From contig CAIVQG010000072.1 in assembly GCA_903907985.1 (NCBI GenBank), positions 1-64,000 on the forward strand: a DNA stretch of 64,000 bases, written 5' to 3'. This document shows, piece after piece, positions 30,360 to 39,769 of the stretch; within the stretch, counting starts at the first letter, position 1, and the number at the start of each line of letters is the position of its first letter. The stretch comes from an uncultured delta proteobacterium. Lineage in GTDB: Bacteria; Desulfobacterota; Syntrophia; Syntrophales; Smithellaceae. The position numbers were made by a program, and so were the translations under genes. The notes beneath the pieces are model-generated. The model was not told the DNA's origin. It was given only the letters and a program-made list of their open reading frames with translations, and ran no database searches.

Positions 30360-32759
30360 TTAATCTGCCTTTTCCGGTTGCGGGGCGACTTCTTGCTCTG
30401 ATAAAGGGAAAAAGACCAGAAATGTGCTCCCCTGCCCAGGTCTGCTCTCCACCGTGATAACTCCGCCGTGTACCCGTACAATCCCCATAACTACCGGCAA
30501 TCCCATGCCCCTTCCCGTGAACTTGCTGGAATAAAACGGGTCGAAGAGCTTTTCGATATCCTTATCCGCGATCCCACAGCCCGTGTCCGTCACTTCCAGA
30601 CAGGCATAGGCATTGCCTTGCGGTTGCCAGTCCAAGGGAAAGCGTTGCGCCGCAGATATTTGTGCCCGAGAAACTGTTTTAACTCTCAGGGTAATAATGC
30701 CCCTATTCTTACCGATTGATTCCTGGGCATTGGTGACCAGGTTGGTCAGTACCTGCTCGATGTGCTTCGTGTTCGTGTTAATGGCCGGACCGGGTAAGGC
30801 CAAATCGGTTTCCAGAACAATGTTTTCGGGTATAACGCCCTGGAGTTCAGGCAGGTTCCGGCGGCAGGCCTCGGAGAGATCCAACGGCTCCCGTTTGTCG
30901 AACGATTGACCGAGGTAGGTCAGCATCAGACTGCTCATCTGGGCTGCCGTGCTGGAAGCTTTCATTGCTGTTGTAATATTTGCTTGCGGCCTCGTCCCTT
31001 TTGGCAGTTCCAACAGAGCCAGTTCCAGATTCCCCATCACCACGCCCAGCTGATTGTTGAAGTTATGGGCAATGGCCCCGGCCATCCGGCTCAGGCTTTC
31101 GGTTTTCTGGAGTTGCCGGTTTTTGTCTTCGCTGGCTCGCAGCGCAGTTTCCGCCTGCTTGCGCATCAACGCCGATCCTATATGCGAGGCAATTCCTTCC
31201 AGGGCCTCCACGGCATCAATGGTGAAACGTCCTTTGTGCCTATCGTTGAGCTGGATCAGGCCAACAATTCTGTCCTGGCTGCGAATGGGTATCAGAGCTA
31301 TGGAGGCATAGCCCTGATGAATGCAATGGTTGCGGGGATTGTGCCGGGGATCATCCCCGATCGGGATATCCAGAATCGGGAAGGAATCATTCGTCCAGGC
31401 GCTTCCCCTCTCGGTAAAAAGCGGATTTAGCGGGTCGGTCTTGCCGGAAATGACCAGACCGCAGGTACATTCCAGACTGGCGTTGCCGTCTTTGTCCCGG
31501 CAGACCCCGCCATCCGCAGCACGCTCGACCAGCGTATTTTCCGTCAGCAGAAAATCATCGGAAAAGCCTTGCTGGACGAAATACGGGAAATCATCTCCGT
31601 CTTGCAGGCGAATGCCCACGGCATCGAACCCGGTACGCGTCTTCAATGCGGCGAGGACGCGCGAGATGGATTCCTGTAAATCTCCCGGTTCGTTAAGTAT
31701 CTGCAGAATCTCCCGACCCATTTCTCGATATTCATCAGCCTGCTTGCGCTCGGTAATATCACGGACCACACAAATAATATGGGGGATGCCTTGGAGAGTG
31801 ATAATCTTGGCAGACATTATCGCTGTTAGTTGGCTGCCGTCTTTGTGCCGGAAGCCGGTTTCCAGGTTTTCACAAAAACCTTTTTCTTTCAGCGATGTGA
31901 CAAACTGTTGACGCTCCGCCGGATTTTTCCAGATATTGATATCCCGGCTGGACTTGCCAATCACTTCGGCACGGGTGTAACCGGTCAGCGCTGTAAATCC
32001 CTCGTTCAGATCCACAGAATAATCTTCAGTCCAGCGCGTAACCAAAACTGCATCGGGGATTGTGTTGAAAATCAGCTCCAGGTTTTCTCTGGCTTCACGA
32101 TTTTCCGCATTCAACCGCTCATTGACCATGATAATCAAACCGAATGTCAGTAAAATACCTTGAACAAATAAAAACAGAAAGGAAACAGTTTGCACCACCG
32201 TTGAGTTGAATAAGCCGGAAACAGGGTCAACGGTGAGGGTAAACACGGCGCGGAATGCAAAATAACAGCCATTGATCAGGAAAAGCGCGGTGTTGAAGTA
32301 TAGGGCAGTTGTGACCAAGTACGCCTTATTAAAGAGGAGAATCTGCGCAGTAAAAAGTGAAATCGCTGCCAGAGCCGAGTAAATAATCACTGTCCGTAAG
32401 GTTATATTATTATCAAAATAGGTATAATAAAAGAAAGATAGGATAAAAACAGTAAAGATAAAAATAACAATTGAGCGATTCTCTTTTTTATTCAAAAAAC
32501 GCAGGATGCCGATGTATATAAAAATCAATCCTGACAGGACCAGGGCATTAGCGAAGATGATGGTGATCAGTCTAATGGGAACAATATCACGCAGGAAAAG
32601 GAATCCGTACCCGATTGCCATCGAAGTAAAGCCCAGCAACCACCAACCAATTCCCGGAGTGGTTTTATTCACCCGATATTGGAGAAAAAGGGCGATGACT
32701 TGCAGGAGACTGCTGACAGTAATGATAATGACAAGCGTACGAATATCAATAATGTTCAT
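30360..32759 (-). CDS. Membrane-bound PAS/GAF sensor histidine kinase
   Basis: A 799-residue kinase. Seven predicted membrane helices (residues about 5-225) form the sensor, followed by PAS (about 235-355, ending DITERK), GAF (about 365-555), HisKA with AGAIAHNFNNQLG, and an ATPase domain with LVTNAQESIG, DTGCGIA and GRGMGLPVV. The phospho-site box is of the AHxFNN class, usual for kinases in this group. No response regulator is adjacent, so it is an orphan; its partner may be one of the receivers 10-17 kb away. Divergent from the U32 gene across a 287-bp gap. Confidence 0.9.
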   Translation of the reverse strand: MNIIDIRTLVIIITVSSLLQVIALFLQYRVNKTTPGIGWWLLGFTSMAIGYGFLFLRDIVPIRLITIIFANALVLSGLIFIYIGILRFLNKKENRSIVIFIFTVFILSFFYYTYFDNNITLRTVIIYSALAAISLFTAQILLFNKAYLVTTALYFNTALFLINGCYFAFRAVFTLTVDPVSGLFNSTVVQTVSFLFLFVQGILLTFGLIIMVNERLNAENREARENLELIFNTIPDAVLVTRWTEDYSVDLNEGFTALTGYTRAEVIGKSSRDINIWKNPAERQQFVTSLKEKGFCENLETGFRHKDGSQLTAIMSAKIITLQGIPHIICVVRDITERKQADEYREMGREILQILNEPGDLQESISRVLAALKTRTGFDAVGIRLQDGDDFPYFVQQGFSDDFLLTENTLVERAADGGVCRDKDGNASLECTCGLVISGKTDPLNPLFTERGSAWTNDSFPILDIPIGDDPRHNPRNHCIHQGYASIALIPIRSQDRIVGLIQLNDRHKGRFTIDAVEALEGIASHIGSALMRKQAETALRASEDKNRQLQKTESLSRMAGAIAHNFNNQLGVVMGNLELALLELPKGTRPQANITTAMKASSTAAQMSSLMLTYLGQSFDKREPLDLSEACRRNLPELQGVIPENIVLETDLALPGPAINTNTKHIEQVLTNLVTNAQESIGKNRGIITLRVKTVSRAQISAAQRFPLDWQPQGNAYACLEVTDTGCGIADKDIEKLFDPFYSSKFTGRGMGLPVVMGIVRVHGGVITVESRPGQGSTFLVFFPLSEQEVAPQPEKAD

Positions 32760-32849
32760 AAATTCTCGGCTGATTGCTCTTCGTCATCCATATCACATTC
32801 ATGATAAACATAGCATAAACGATTTCGCATTGAAATCAAATATTTTGCG

Positions 32850-32878
32850 GTGTCAGAAGCAGATTTTCTCCCTGACAC
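32850..32878. promoter_or_regulatory. Inverted repeat in the divergent kinase/U32 intergenic region
   Basis: GTGTCAG (32850-32856) and CTGACAC (32872-32878) flank a 15-base centre in the 287-bp gap between divergent genes. TTGACA at 32939-32944 could be the -35 of the U32 gene, but no good -10 follows. It could be an operator or hairpin; nothing else was seen in this gap. Confidence 0.3.
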
Positions 32879-33046
32879 ACAAAATCGTATTTCTTCTTTT
32901 CAATCAGGCATACGCAATTAATAATCAAACAAAGATTTTTGACATCCTCTTTGCCGGGAAGAAAAATGTGCCTTGTATCTTCTTCTTATCCGTCATATAA
33001 ACAGAAAGCTTCTATGGGGCATTTTTTGCCGTAAGGGATTATTTAA

Positions 33047-34306
33047 GTGACTGTAACGAAGAAGATCAACATAAAGAAACCGGAATTGCTGATTCCCGCA
33101 GGCAATCTGGAGAAGCTGCACACGGCGGTGCTTTACGGCGCGGATGCCGTTTATATCGGGATTGCCGGTTTAAGCCTGCGCGCGCAATCTGCCGAAATGT
33201 CCCTCGCCGATTTGGCCGACGGCGTCCGCAAAGCGCATGCCCGCAATGTAAAGGTCTATGGAGCTGCCAACACATTTGCCCGCAATGCCGATCTGGAGCA
33301 GGCACGCCAGATTATTCCCGAGCTTACGGGAATCGGGCTGGATGCTCTTATCGTCAGCGATCCCGGAATGATCAAACTGATTCGCTCTATAGTGCCGCAA
33401 CTGCCCATTCACTTAAGCACTCAGGCCAATACCACTAATGCCGAAGCAGTGCGCTTCTGGCGCGATCAGGGAGTGCGGCGCATTGTGCTCGCCCGGGAAT
33501 TGAATTTAAAGGAAATCGGTGAAATTGCGGCGGCGGTTCCGGAAGTTGAGCTGGAGCTTTTCGTCCACGGCGCAATGTGCATGGCCTATTCGGGACGCTG
33601 TTATTTATCAGCCTTCTTTAACCGTAGGAGCGCCAACCAAGGCGATTGCAGTCAGCCGTGCCGCTGGGAGTACCGGCTGCAAGAGGCCACCCGGCCTGCC
33701 GAACCGCTGCTTCTAGAAGAAGATGAACGCTACAGTTATTTATTGAGTTCTAAGGATTTATGCCTGATTGAACATCTCCCGGAAATAATATCTTCCGGTG
33801 TTGTTAGTCTGAAAATTGAAGGCCGGATGAAATCATCCTATTATGTGGCGATGGTGACTCGAACATACAGACAGGCACTCGATAGTCTGTCGCAGAATCC
33901 CGAAGGTTATCATAACAACCCGCAATGGATGGAAGAGCTAAACAAAATATCCAACCGGGGCTACACAACCGGCTTTGCTTTTGCCGCCGAAAAAATAAAC
34001 GCGACCAATCCGGATATCAAACATATTCAGACTCACGAACCGGCGGGAACGGTGCTGGAATATGACGCCAGCCAAAAAAGGATTCTGCTGGATGTCCGCA
34101 ATCATCTGGCTGCCGGTGATGAACTGGAACTTTTACTGCCACAGGAGACGGTTAAAATACATACCGGAACGATGATTGATTTGAACGGGGATAATCTTTC
34201 CGCAGCCCATGGCGGTAATCGGATTTATCTGCCTCTGGATGGCGAGGCACCGGTCGGCGCTCTGGTACGCAAGCAAGTTAATTGTTCCGGGAATCACTCA
34301 TTATGA
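33047..34306 (+). CDS. U32 family protein, probable tRNA hydroxylation (TrhP-like) or related Fe-S enzyme
   Basis: A 419-residue U32 protein. It opens with ELLIPAGNLEKLHTAVLYGADAVY and carries the family signature in pieces: FVHGAMCMAYSGRC, then CSQPC about 18 residues later, giving the four cysteines that bind a cluster in related enzymes. The family is annotated as peptidase, but characterised members such as TrhP and RlhA hydroxylate tRNA or rRNA using prephenate-linked chemistry. Start is GTG with AAGGGA about 8 bases upstream. Size and order fit TrhP better than UbiU/UbiV. No partner gene is adjacent. The exact substrate is an inference. Confidence 0.8.
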   Translation: MTVTKKINIKKPELLIPAGNLEKLHTAVLYGADAVYIGIAGLSLRAQSAEMSLADLADGVRKAHARNVKVYGAANTFARNADLEQARQIIPELTGIGLDALIVSDPGMIKLIRSIVPQLPIHLSTQANTTNAEAVRFWRDQGVRRIVLARELNLKEIGEIAAAVPEVELELFVHGAMCMAYSGRCYLSAFFNRRSANQGDCSQPCRWEYRLQEATRPAEPLLLEEDERYSYLLSSKDLCLIEHLPEIISSGVVSLKIEGRMKSSYYVAMVTRTYRQALDSLSQNPEGYHNNPQWMEELNKISNRGYTTGFAFAAEKINATNPDIKHIQTHEPAGTVLEYDASQKRILLDVRNHLAAGDELELLLPQETVKIHTGTMIDLNGDNLSAAHGGNRIYLPLDGEAPVGALVRKQVNCSGNHSL

Positions 34307-34454
34307 AATCACGAGTGCAGCACTTTCTAATTCCTGTGACCGCCGCTTATTCCAGTTCAGCTTTTATCGATTATAGCCCTTGTGGTTTTATGGTAAATTT
34401 GCCATGATAATTATTAGATCGTCGGACGCAAGCATTTATTACATACTTTAAACT

Positions 34455-36326
34455 ATGACTATAAAAACACTTCTGATCACGCCTCCCTTTACACAGCTCA
34501 ACACCCCGTACCCGGCAACGCCTTATTTAAAATGTTTTCTGCAATCGCAAGGCTATGAAGTTTTTCAGGTTGACCTGGGCATTGAACTGATCAATACAAT
34601 TTTTTCCCGGGCCGGCTTTCACAAACTATTCGACTCTATTTCGCCTGCCGGCAGGAAGCTTTCCCGAAATTCACGTCACATTCTCAAGAACAAAACAAAC
34701 TACGTGCAGACCATAGAGCAGGTCATGAGTTTCCTGCAGTATCGAGATAACACCCTTGCTCTCCTCCTCTGCAATGAAAATTATTTACCGCGTGCTTCCC
34801 GATTTAGTTCCCTGCCTGATCTGGAATGGTCATTCGGCAACAGCGGGGTGAATGATAAAGCCCGGTTTCTGGCGACACTTTATATTGAGGATGTCGGCGA
34901 TCTCATCAAAGATGCGGTAACACCCTATTTTGGTTTCAGCCGCTACGCTGAAACGCTGGGAATGTCGGCGCATTCTTTTGCTCCACTGGATTATGCCCTA
35001 CAGCAGAAGGAAAATATTATTGAAGTCTGGTTGCTGGAATTGCTCGCCAAACATATTGAGCAGTATCGTCCCGCTGTTGTGGGGATAACCCTGCCCTTTC
35101 CCGGAAATCTCTATGCGGGATTGAAATGCGGCCAATATATTAAAAAATATTTTCCTCACATTACAATCGTTGCCGGGGGCGGATTTGTCAATACGGAACT
35201 GCGCAATTTAGCCGAACCGGCGATCTTTAATTACCTGGATTTCATTACCCTGGACGATGGCGAACGTCCTTTTTCAAGCATCGTCGAGTTTCTCCAGGGG
35301 AAAAAGAAGCAGGAGGAGCTAACAAGAACGTTTATCCGGATTGACGATGAAGTGCGCTTTATCAATGATGACAAGGAACCTGATTTTCATCATGCTGATA
35401 CCGGCTATCCGGATTACTCGAACCTCCTCCTGGATAAGTACCTTTCTCTTATTGAAATGGCCAATCCGATGCACCGCTTGTGGAGCGACGGATGCTGGAA
35501 TAAGCTTACCCTTGCTCACGGTTGTTACTGGCATAAATGCTCTTTTTGCGATACCTCGCTTCCTTACATAAAGCATTTTGAGAGCGCCCCCGCCTCTGTC
35601 CTGGTGGACAGAATCGAGCGGGTGATCGCTCAAACAGGACACCGTGGTTTTCATTTTGTGGACGAGGCGGCGCCGCCTTCAGTTCTCAAAGAAGTAGCCA
35701 AAGAATTGCTGCAAAGAAAAATCGGGATTTCCTGGTGGACCAATATCCGCCTGGAAAAGGCTTTCAACGAGGATCTATGCCGCTTATTGGCAGAGTCTGG
35801 CTGCATAGCCGTGACAGGAGGACTGGAAGCGGCCGCGGACAGACTTTTGCAGTTAATGAACAAAGGGATGACCATTCGTCAGGCGGCACAAGTGTGTGAC
35901 AATTTCAGCAAGGCCGGTATCATGGTGCATGCATATCTGATGTATGGATTCCCGACACAAACGGAGCAGGAAACCATCGATGCCCTGGAGATTGTCCGTC
36001 AGTTCTTTGATGAGGGACTTATCCAATCTGCATTCTGGCATAGGTTTACCGCCACGGCGCATAGTGATGTGGGGAAAAACCCGCGGAAATATTCTTGCAC
36101 GGTAGTGGACCAGCCAGTCGGCAGGTTTGCCCGAAATGATCTCGTCCACAAAGATCCCAGTGGCTGTGCGCATCATTTTTTTGCGCCAGGCTTGAATAAA
36201 GCGGTTTATAACTTTATGCATGGTATCGGTACAAACATGGCGATTAAAGATTGGTTCGATTTTCCCGTCCCGGCAATTTCAGTAAAAATAAATTATGTAA
36301 AACAGGCGATCAAGGTTCATCGATAG
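34455..36326 (+). CDS. B12-binding-domain radical SAM protein with CX4CX2C cluster motif
   Basis: A 623-residue protein. An N-terminal B12-binding-like region (to about residue 290; TPPFTQLNTPYPATPYL and VGITLPFPGNLYAGLKCG) precedes a radical SAM barrel. The cluster motif is GCYWHKCSFCDT: Cys357, Cys362 and Cys365, spaced CX4CX2C instead of the usual CX3CX2C. GGLEAAADRLLQLMNKG and AYLMYGFPTQTEQE are typical later motifs. The cobalamin-binding DxHxxG motif is not evident, so B12 use is uncertain. It stands alone between the U32 gene and the convergent dinB. The substrate is unknown; relatives modify lipids, peptides or cofactors. Confidence 0.8.
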   Translation: MTIKTLLITPPFTQLNTPYPATPYLKCFLQSQGYEVFQVDLGIELINTIFSRAGFHKLFDSISPAGRKLSRNSRHILKNKTNYVQTIEQVMSFLQYRDNTLALLLCNENYLPRASRFSSLPDLEWSFGNSGVNDKARFLATLYIEDVGDLIKDAVTPYFGFSRYAETLGMSAHSFAPLDYALQQKENIIEVWLLELLAKHIEQYRPAVVGITLPFPGNLYAGLKCGQYIKKYFPHITIVAGGGFVNTELRNLAEPAIFNYLDFITLDDGERPFSSIVEFLQGKKKQEELTRTFIRIDDEVRFINDDKEPDFHHADTGYPDYSNLLLDKYLSLIEMANPMHRLWSDGCWNKLTLAHGCYWHKCSFCDTSLPYIKHFESAPASVLVDRIERVIAQTGHRGFHFVDEAAPPSVLKEVAKELLQRKIGISWWTNIRLEKAFNEDLCRLLAESGCIAVTGGLEAAADRLLQLMNKGMTIRQAAQVCDNFSKAGIMVHAYLMYGFPTQTEQETIDALEIVRQFFDEGLIQSAFWHRFTATAHSDVGKNPRKYSCTVVDQPVGRFARNDLVHKDPSGCAHHFFAPGLNKAVYNFMHGIGTNMAIKDWFDFPVPAISVKINYVKQAIKVHR

Positions 36327-36344
36327 TTTAATTATTTGTCAATT

Positions 36345-37403
36345 TCACTTCTTGCTTTTTTCCAGATTACTTGCCCGCACACCAATCAACCGGACTCGTT
36401 TATTCAAATCAATTCGTTTCAGACAGGCAAATGCCACCTTGCGCATCTCTTCTTCGGAATCCATGTAATCAACCATCGTTTTGGCCCGGGTCAAGGTCTG
36501 AAAATCACCAAACCGAATTTTGATAGTAACGGTTTTGGCTACGAATCCGCTATCGCGCATATCCGCGGCCACTTCCCTGGTAAGATTAGCCAGGGTTTTG
36601 GCGATGGCCTGCCAGTCATGCACATCCTTCTGAAAAGTAGTCTCGCGGCTGATTGATTTTGCTTCCCAGTGGGTAATCAAAGGGCTGTCATCAATTCCTC
36701 TGGCGGAGTCATAAAGATATTGACCGTAAGAATTGCCAAAATGTTCCAGCAAATTTTCCCGTGTCAGTGCTGCCAGTTGTCCGATGGTTTCGATACCGAT
36801 GTTTTTCAGATACGACTCTGTTTTCGGTCCGATTCCATACAACTTTCTTGTTGGCATCGGCCACAAACGGCTTTCAATATCTTCTTCAATCAGAATGGTC
36901 AGACCATCGGGTTTTTGCATATCCGAAGCAATTTTGGCCAGAAGCTTGTTAGGAGCAATGCCGACCGAACAGGTCAATCCGGTTTTTTCTTTAATCCCGG
37001 ATTTGATTCGTTTCACGATAATATCGGAAATGTCCGCCACTTCCGAGACATCCAGGTAAACTTCATCAATGCCGATATCTTCGATTATCGGTGTAATGGC
37101 TAGAAGTGTAGATTTAAATTGCCGGGAAGCCGCTATATAAGCTTCATAGTCCACAGGAAGGAAAACAGCGTGGGGACAAAGCTTATGCGCAATCATCATG
37201 GGCATTGCCGAACGGATGCCGTATTTTCTGGCTTCATAGTTGGCCGTTGAGACGACTCCCCTTTTAGTCGGATCACCCCTGCCGCCGATGACAACCGGTT
37301 TTCCGGCAAGCAGCGGATTACGCTGCTCCTCCACCGCGGCGAAAAAAGCATCCATATCAATGTGAATTATTCTTCTTTGGGCGGGCTTATTGGCGGTTGT
37401 CAT
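36345..37403 (-). CDS. dinB: DNA polymerase IV (Y-family translesion polymerase)
   Basis: A 352-residue Y-family polymerase. Catalytic motifs IIHIDMDAFFAAVEEQ (start) and IDEVYLDVSEVAD (about residue 103), helix-hairpin-helix PTRKLYGIGPKTESYLKNIG, and the little-finger ending RVRLIGVRASNL are present. It ends only six residues after this, so the usual C-terminal sliding-clamp peptide is absent. Translesion activity is expected, with clamp recruitment weaker or by another route. No LexA-type box was recognised upstream. A broken fragment of a related gene lies at 43161-43250. Confidence 0.93.
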   Translation of the reverse strand: MTTANKPAQRRIIHIDMDAFFAAVEEQRNPLLAGKPVVIGGRGDPTKRGVVSTANYEARKYGIRSAMPMMIAHKLCPHAVFLPVDYEAYIAASRQFKSTLLAITPIIEDIGIDEVYLDVSEVADISDIIVKRIKSGIKEKTGLTCSVGIAPNKLLAKIASDMQKPDGLTILIEEDIESRLWPMPTRKLYGIGPKTESYLKNIGIETIGQLAALTRENLLEHFGNSYGQYLYDSARGIDDSPLITHWEAKSISRETTFQKDVHDWQAIAKTLANLTREVAADMRDSGFVAKTVTIKIRFGDFQTLTRAKTMVDYMDSEEEMRKVAFACLKRIDLNKRVRLIGVRASNLEKSKK

Positions 37404-37540
37404 TGTGGTTTTTCAACTTATTGTTTATTGATTTCCTCAGATTACATATCAAGATGCCAGGAAAGTAAAGCAGGAATAATAAGTCCGGAAATGATTATTT
37501 TTACAGTCTTTTTTCCTGTCTTGCAAGCACCCCTGAAGCT

Positions 37541-37633
37541 TTAACCTTGCGCTTCACCGGCCAGCCCAAAGCATATCGTTATCACCAGAGACAGGCCTGC
37601 GGTTGCGATACATGCTTTCCAGACAATCCTCAT
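37541..37633 (-). CDS. Candidate 30-residue membrane or secreted peptide, ATGA-coupled
   Basis: A short ORF beginning MRIVWKACIATAGLSLVITI and ending AGEAQG. Its ATG overlaps the stop of the secreted-protein gene (ATGA), the pattern of translational coupling. It has a charged start, about 18 hydrophobic residues and a short polar end, like a single-pass micropeptide or a bare signal peptide. No homologue is known to me. It could be a chance ORF or the stump of a lost lipoprotein gene. Confidence 0.35.
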   Translation of the reverse strand: MRIVWKACIATAGLSLVITICFGLAGEAQG

Positions 37634-39126
37634 TTTGTAGCCCCACCAGATTTCGCGTTCGGAAAAAAGAAGTGCTTTGTATCGGGCAGATGCAGTGATT
37701 CCTGAACTGGTGTGGAGTAGATATACGCCGGGGCACTGGTATACCCATCAAGGCCACGCAACTTGATAAGTGCCTTGCGTTGTTCAGTGGTTAGAGTTCT
37801 GCTCACCTTCGCAAAAGCGGTTGCATAATAGTAGGACATCTCCCCGTCCAGTTCACCATAGCGCCGGCCTAGAGCGAGCACCTTTTCCCTATCTGCTTTT
37901 TCGCCCTTGAGGAACTTGCGCAATTCTGCGGCGATCGCGCGCCGTAGATTGATGGTTTCCCGGAGCGCTTTGCGTTGCCTGTCGGGTATGGCGATGATGT
38001 TATTGCGCTGATTCCCGGTGAGGACGTTGAGGAACTCTTTGCCGCTATCGCCGGTCACCGACGTGCTGATATCATAATCGCGTTTACCCATCGCGGGCAT
38101 GTCCTTCATGTAGAAGCCGCCGAAGTAGGTGCCGTGCCGTTCCGGACAGAAGTATGTGTCCGCCTCGACCGAACCGGCATACCAGCTGAAAAACTCGCTG
38201 GCGTGGGTCATGTAAGCCACGTTAACGAGTTTTTCCGTGCCTCTGGGCAACTTGTATTTTTCCACATCGATGGCCGGCCAGGTGTTGAAATCGCCGAATT
38301 TCATCCTACCCATACGGGCCTTCTGTTCAGGCGTGAAGGACGCGGCAAGTTGCCCGAAAATTTGTGCACGCCGATAGCTCAACTGCGCATCAAAGGCGAA
38401 GATTTCACCCACGTACCTCTTCACCGCATCCTTGTTCAATCCCCTGCTTCCAGACGGAATGTCACCGCCCAGTTCCCGGTAGAAAGCCTTGATCAGCGGA
38501 AGGCGCATCTCGGCAAGAACCTTCATTTGCCTCGCTTCCTCGCATGATGCTTTCTCCAACAGTGCGCGCTGCCCGTCATTCAGAGTATAAAGCACGTTTC
38601 CCGCGACGCGATTAAGGAAAATGGGATTGTGCCCTTTCTGGGCCACATCAATGTCGCGCATGTACTGGAAGCCAAAGAAATCGCAGACCTTGCCCGGAGG
38701 TATGAAGGTTGCCGCGCCGTAGCTGCCGGTGATGAACGCCAGCCCGCTGAATGCTATCGTATGCAGCTGCGCCTGATCGGAAATAGCCTGCTCGATGGAG
38801 TATTGCTGCGCGTTGTTCCGGGACTGCTGTTCCTGTCGGGTGGTATCCTGAGACAATCGGACATCTGGTTGGGCACCCGCTTGCCGGTTGGGACGTGCCA
38901 CTAGGCCCTGAGATGAATCCACACAAGTGGCGGTAACCATACCTTCCCTTGTAGTATGCTGAACCGTCTCGCCGGCCCTCTTCCCCCGACAATCTTCATA
39001 GGCTTGAGGCGGCGGCTCATGCACTGCCTGTTGTTCCAATCGGGGTTGCGTTGACTGTGCCATCGCATTACATGCGTATAAGCTCACGACCAGCGCGAGG
39101 ATTGTCATCGTCAATTTCGTTTTCAT
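37630..39126 (-). CDS. Secreted protein with a Cys-pair module and LTxxQ-like segments; function unknown
   Basis: A 498-residue protein with a clear signal peptide (cleavage after ACNAMA, about residue 23). Residues 42-79 form a small module, YEDCRGKRAGETVQ, then TATC and GLVARP, with two cysteines likely to bond. The rest is helical, rich in charged residues, and contains SFTPEQKARM and TLTTEQRKAL, which resemble the LTxxQ motifs of Spy/CpxP chaperones. The Cys module recurs in the sensor kinase at 40621-42342, suggesting both sense or bind the same thing in the periplasm. It follows the 90-residue membrane protein on the same strand. Confidence 0.7.
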   Translation of the reverse strand: MKTKLTMTILALVVSLYACNAMAQSTQPRLEQQAVHEPPPQAYEDCRGKRAGETVQHTTREGMVTATCVDSSQGLVARPNRQAGAQPDVRLSQDTTRQEQQSRNNAQQYSIEQAISDQAQLHTIAFSGLAFITGSYGAATFIPPGKVCDFFGFQYMRDIDVAQKGHNPIFLNRVAGNVLYTLNDGQRALLEKASCEEARQMKVLAEMRLPLIKAFYRELGGDIPSGSRGLNKDAVKRYVGEIFAFDAQLSYRRAQIFGQLAASFTPEQKARMGRMKFGDFNTWPAIDVEKYKLPRGTEKLVNVAYMTHASEFFSWYAGSVEADTYFCPERHGTYFGGFYMKDMPAMGKRDYDISTSVTGDSGKEFLNVLTGNQRNNIIAIPDRQRKALRETINLRRAIAAELRKFLKGEKADREKVLALGRRYGELDGEMSYYYATAFAKVSRTLTTEQRKALIKLRGLDGYTSAPAYIYSTPVQESLHLPDTKHFFFPNAKSGGATK

Positions 39127-39175
39127 TATTTCTTCTCCTTTTCATAGTTGGATTATGACTGGTCATCGCGATTTT

Positions 39176-39259
39176 TCAACCGCCCGGTTTCGATTTCACC
39201 ACTGCTTCAAGGTTCAAATCAGCAATTGTCGATTCATGTACTGGAAATCGAGTAGCCAT
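39176..39259 (-). CDS. Candidate 27-residue peptide ORF
   Basis: Starts at the ATG four bases after the stop of the 90-residue membrane protein gene, with AAGGA 8 bases upstream. It reads MATRFPVHESTIADLNLEAV and ends KSKPGG. Close coupling and a good ribosome site support it; length and lack of a known family do not. It ends 50 bp before the start of the next secreted-protein gene. Confidence 0.3.
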   Translation of the reverse strand: MATRFPVHESTIADLNLEAVVKSKPGG

Positions 39260-39263
39260 ATTC

Positions 39264-39536
39264 CTATTCCTTGTGAAAATAAAGGCAAACTGTTGCCAGC
39301 AGAATATTGATGACCACAAATACCGCCAGCAGCAGTACTGGCCCGCTGATGCTCGATTCGATGACATTGCTGAAGAAGGAAAAATTCAGCAGATGACCAC
39401 AGTATATGATCATGAAGTAGTTTATTATCACAACCAGTTTTATCCGGCCCATAATCAGAAGTATCGTGCTGATTATCAGCATATAGAGAAACCGGGAAAC
39501 GGGTATCTCTACTATTGTTGCCATTATTGCTTCCAT
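39264..39536 (-). CDS. Small membrane protein, unknown
   Basis: A 90-residue hydrophobic protein with about three membrane helices (residues about 12-29, 32-52, 62-84) and a short polar tail ending YFHKE. GGAG lies 7 bases before the ATG. It belongs to the minus-strand run of envelope genes between two secreted proteins. I recognise no family. Confidence 0.6.
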   Translation of the reverse strand: MEAIMATIVEIPVSRFLYMLIISTILLIMGRIKLVVIINYFMIIYCGHLLNFSFFSNVIESSISGPVLLLAVFVVINILLATVCLYFHKE

Positions 39537-39769
39537 AACTGAGCTCCTTTCTATTCGAGATTTGCCGCCAGACTCACAAACTCTAATTTTACATCAAATC
39601 ACTATCATTTATCCGGGGAGAGGTCCTTGGTTACCTGGTACATTGCTGAATAAGGGGACGCCGGTCTGGCTGATTTCCGCGATGGTTAATATACTCCCTC
39701 CCGGCATCCCTTGTCTTACCTTTCTGAATGTTCTTTCCTGACCTATGGTGGCCTCAACCACAGTTGCAA

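Noticed and set aside
34390..34405. Near-palindrome ATGGTAAATTTGCCAT before the radical SAM gene
   Set aside because: It matches at 14 of 16 positions but there is no promoter around it and no regulator next to it; kept out as possible chance in AT-rich DNA.
37436..37540. Possible terminator or RNA between dinB and the micropeptide ORF
   Set aside because: Short complementary runs (AATAAT with ATTATT) are too weak and the region is AT-rich; no feature can be supported.
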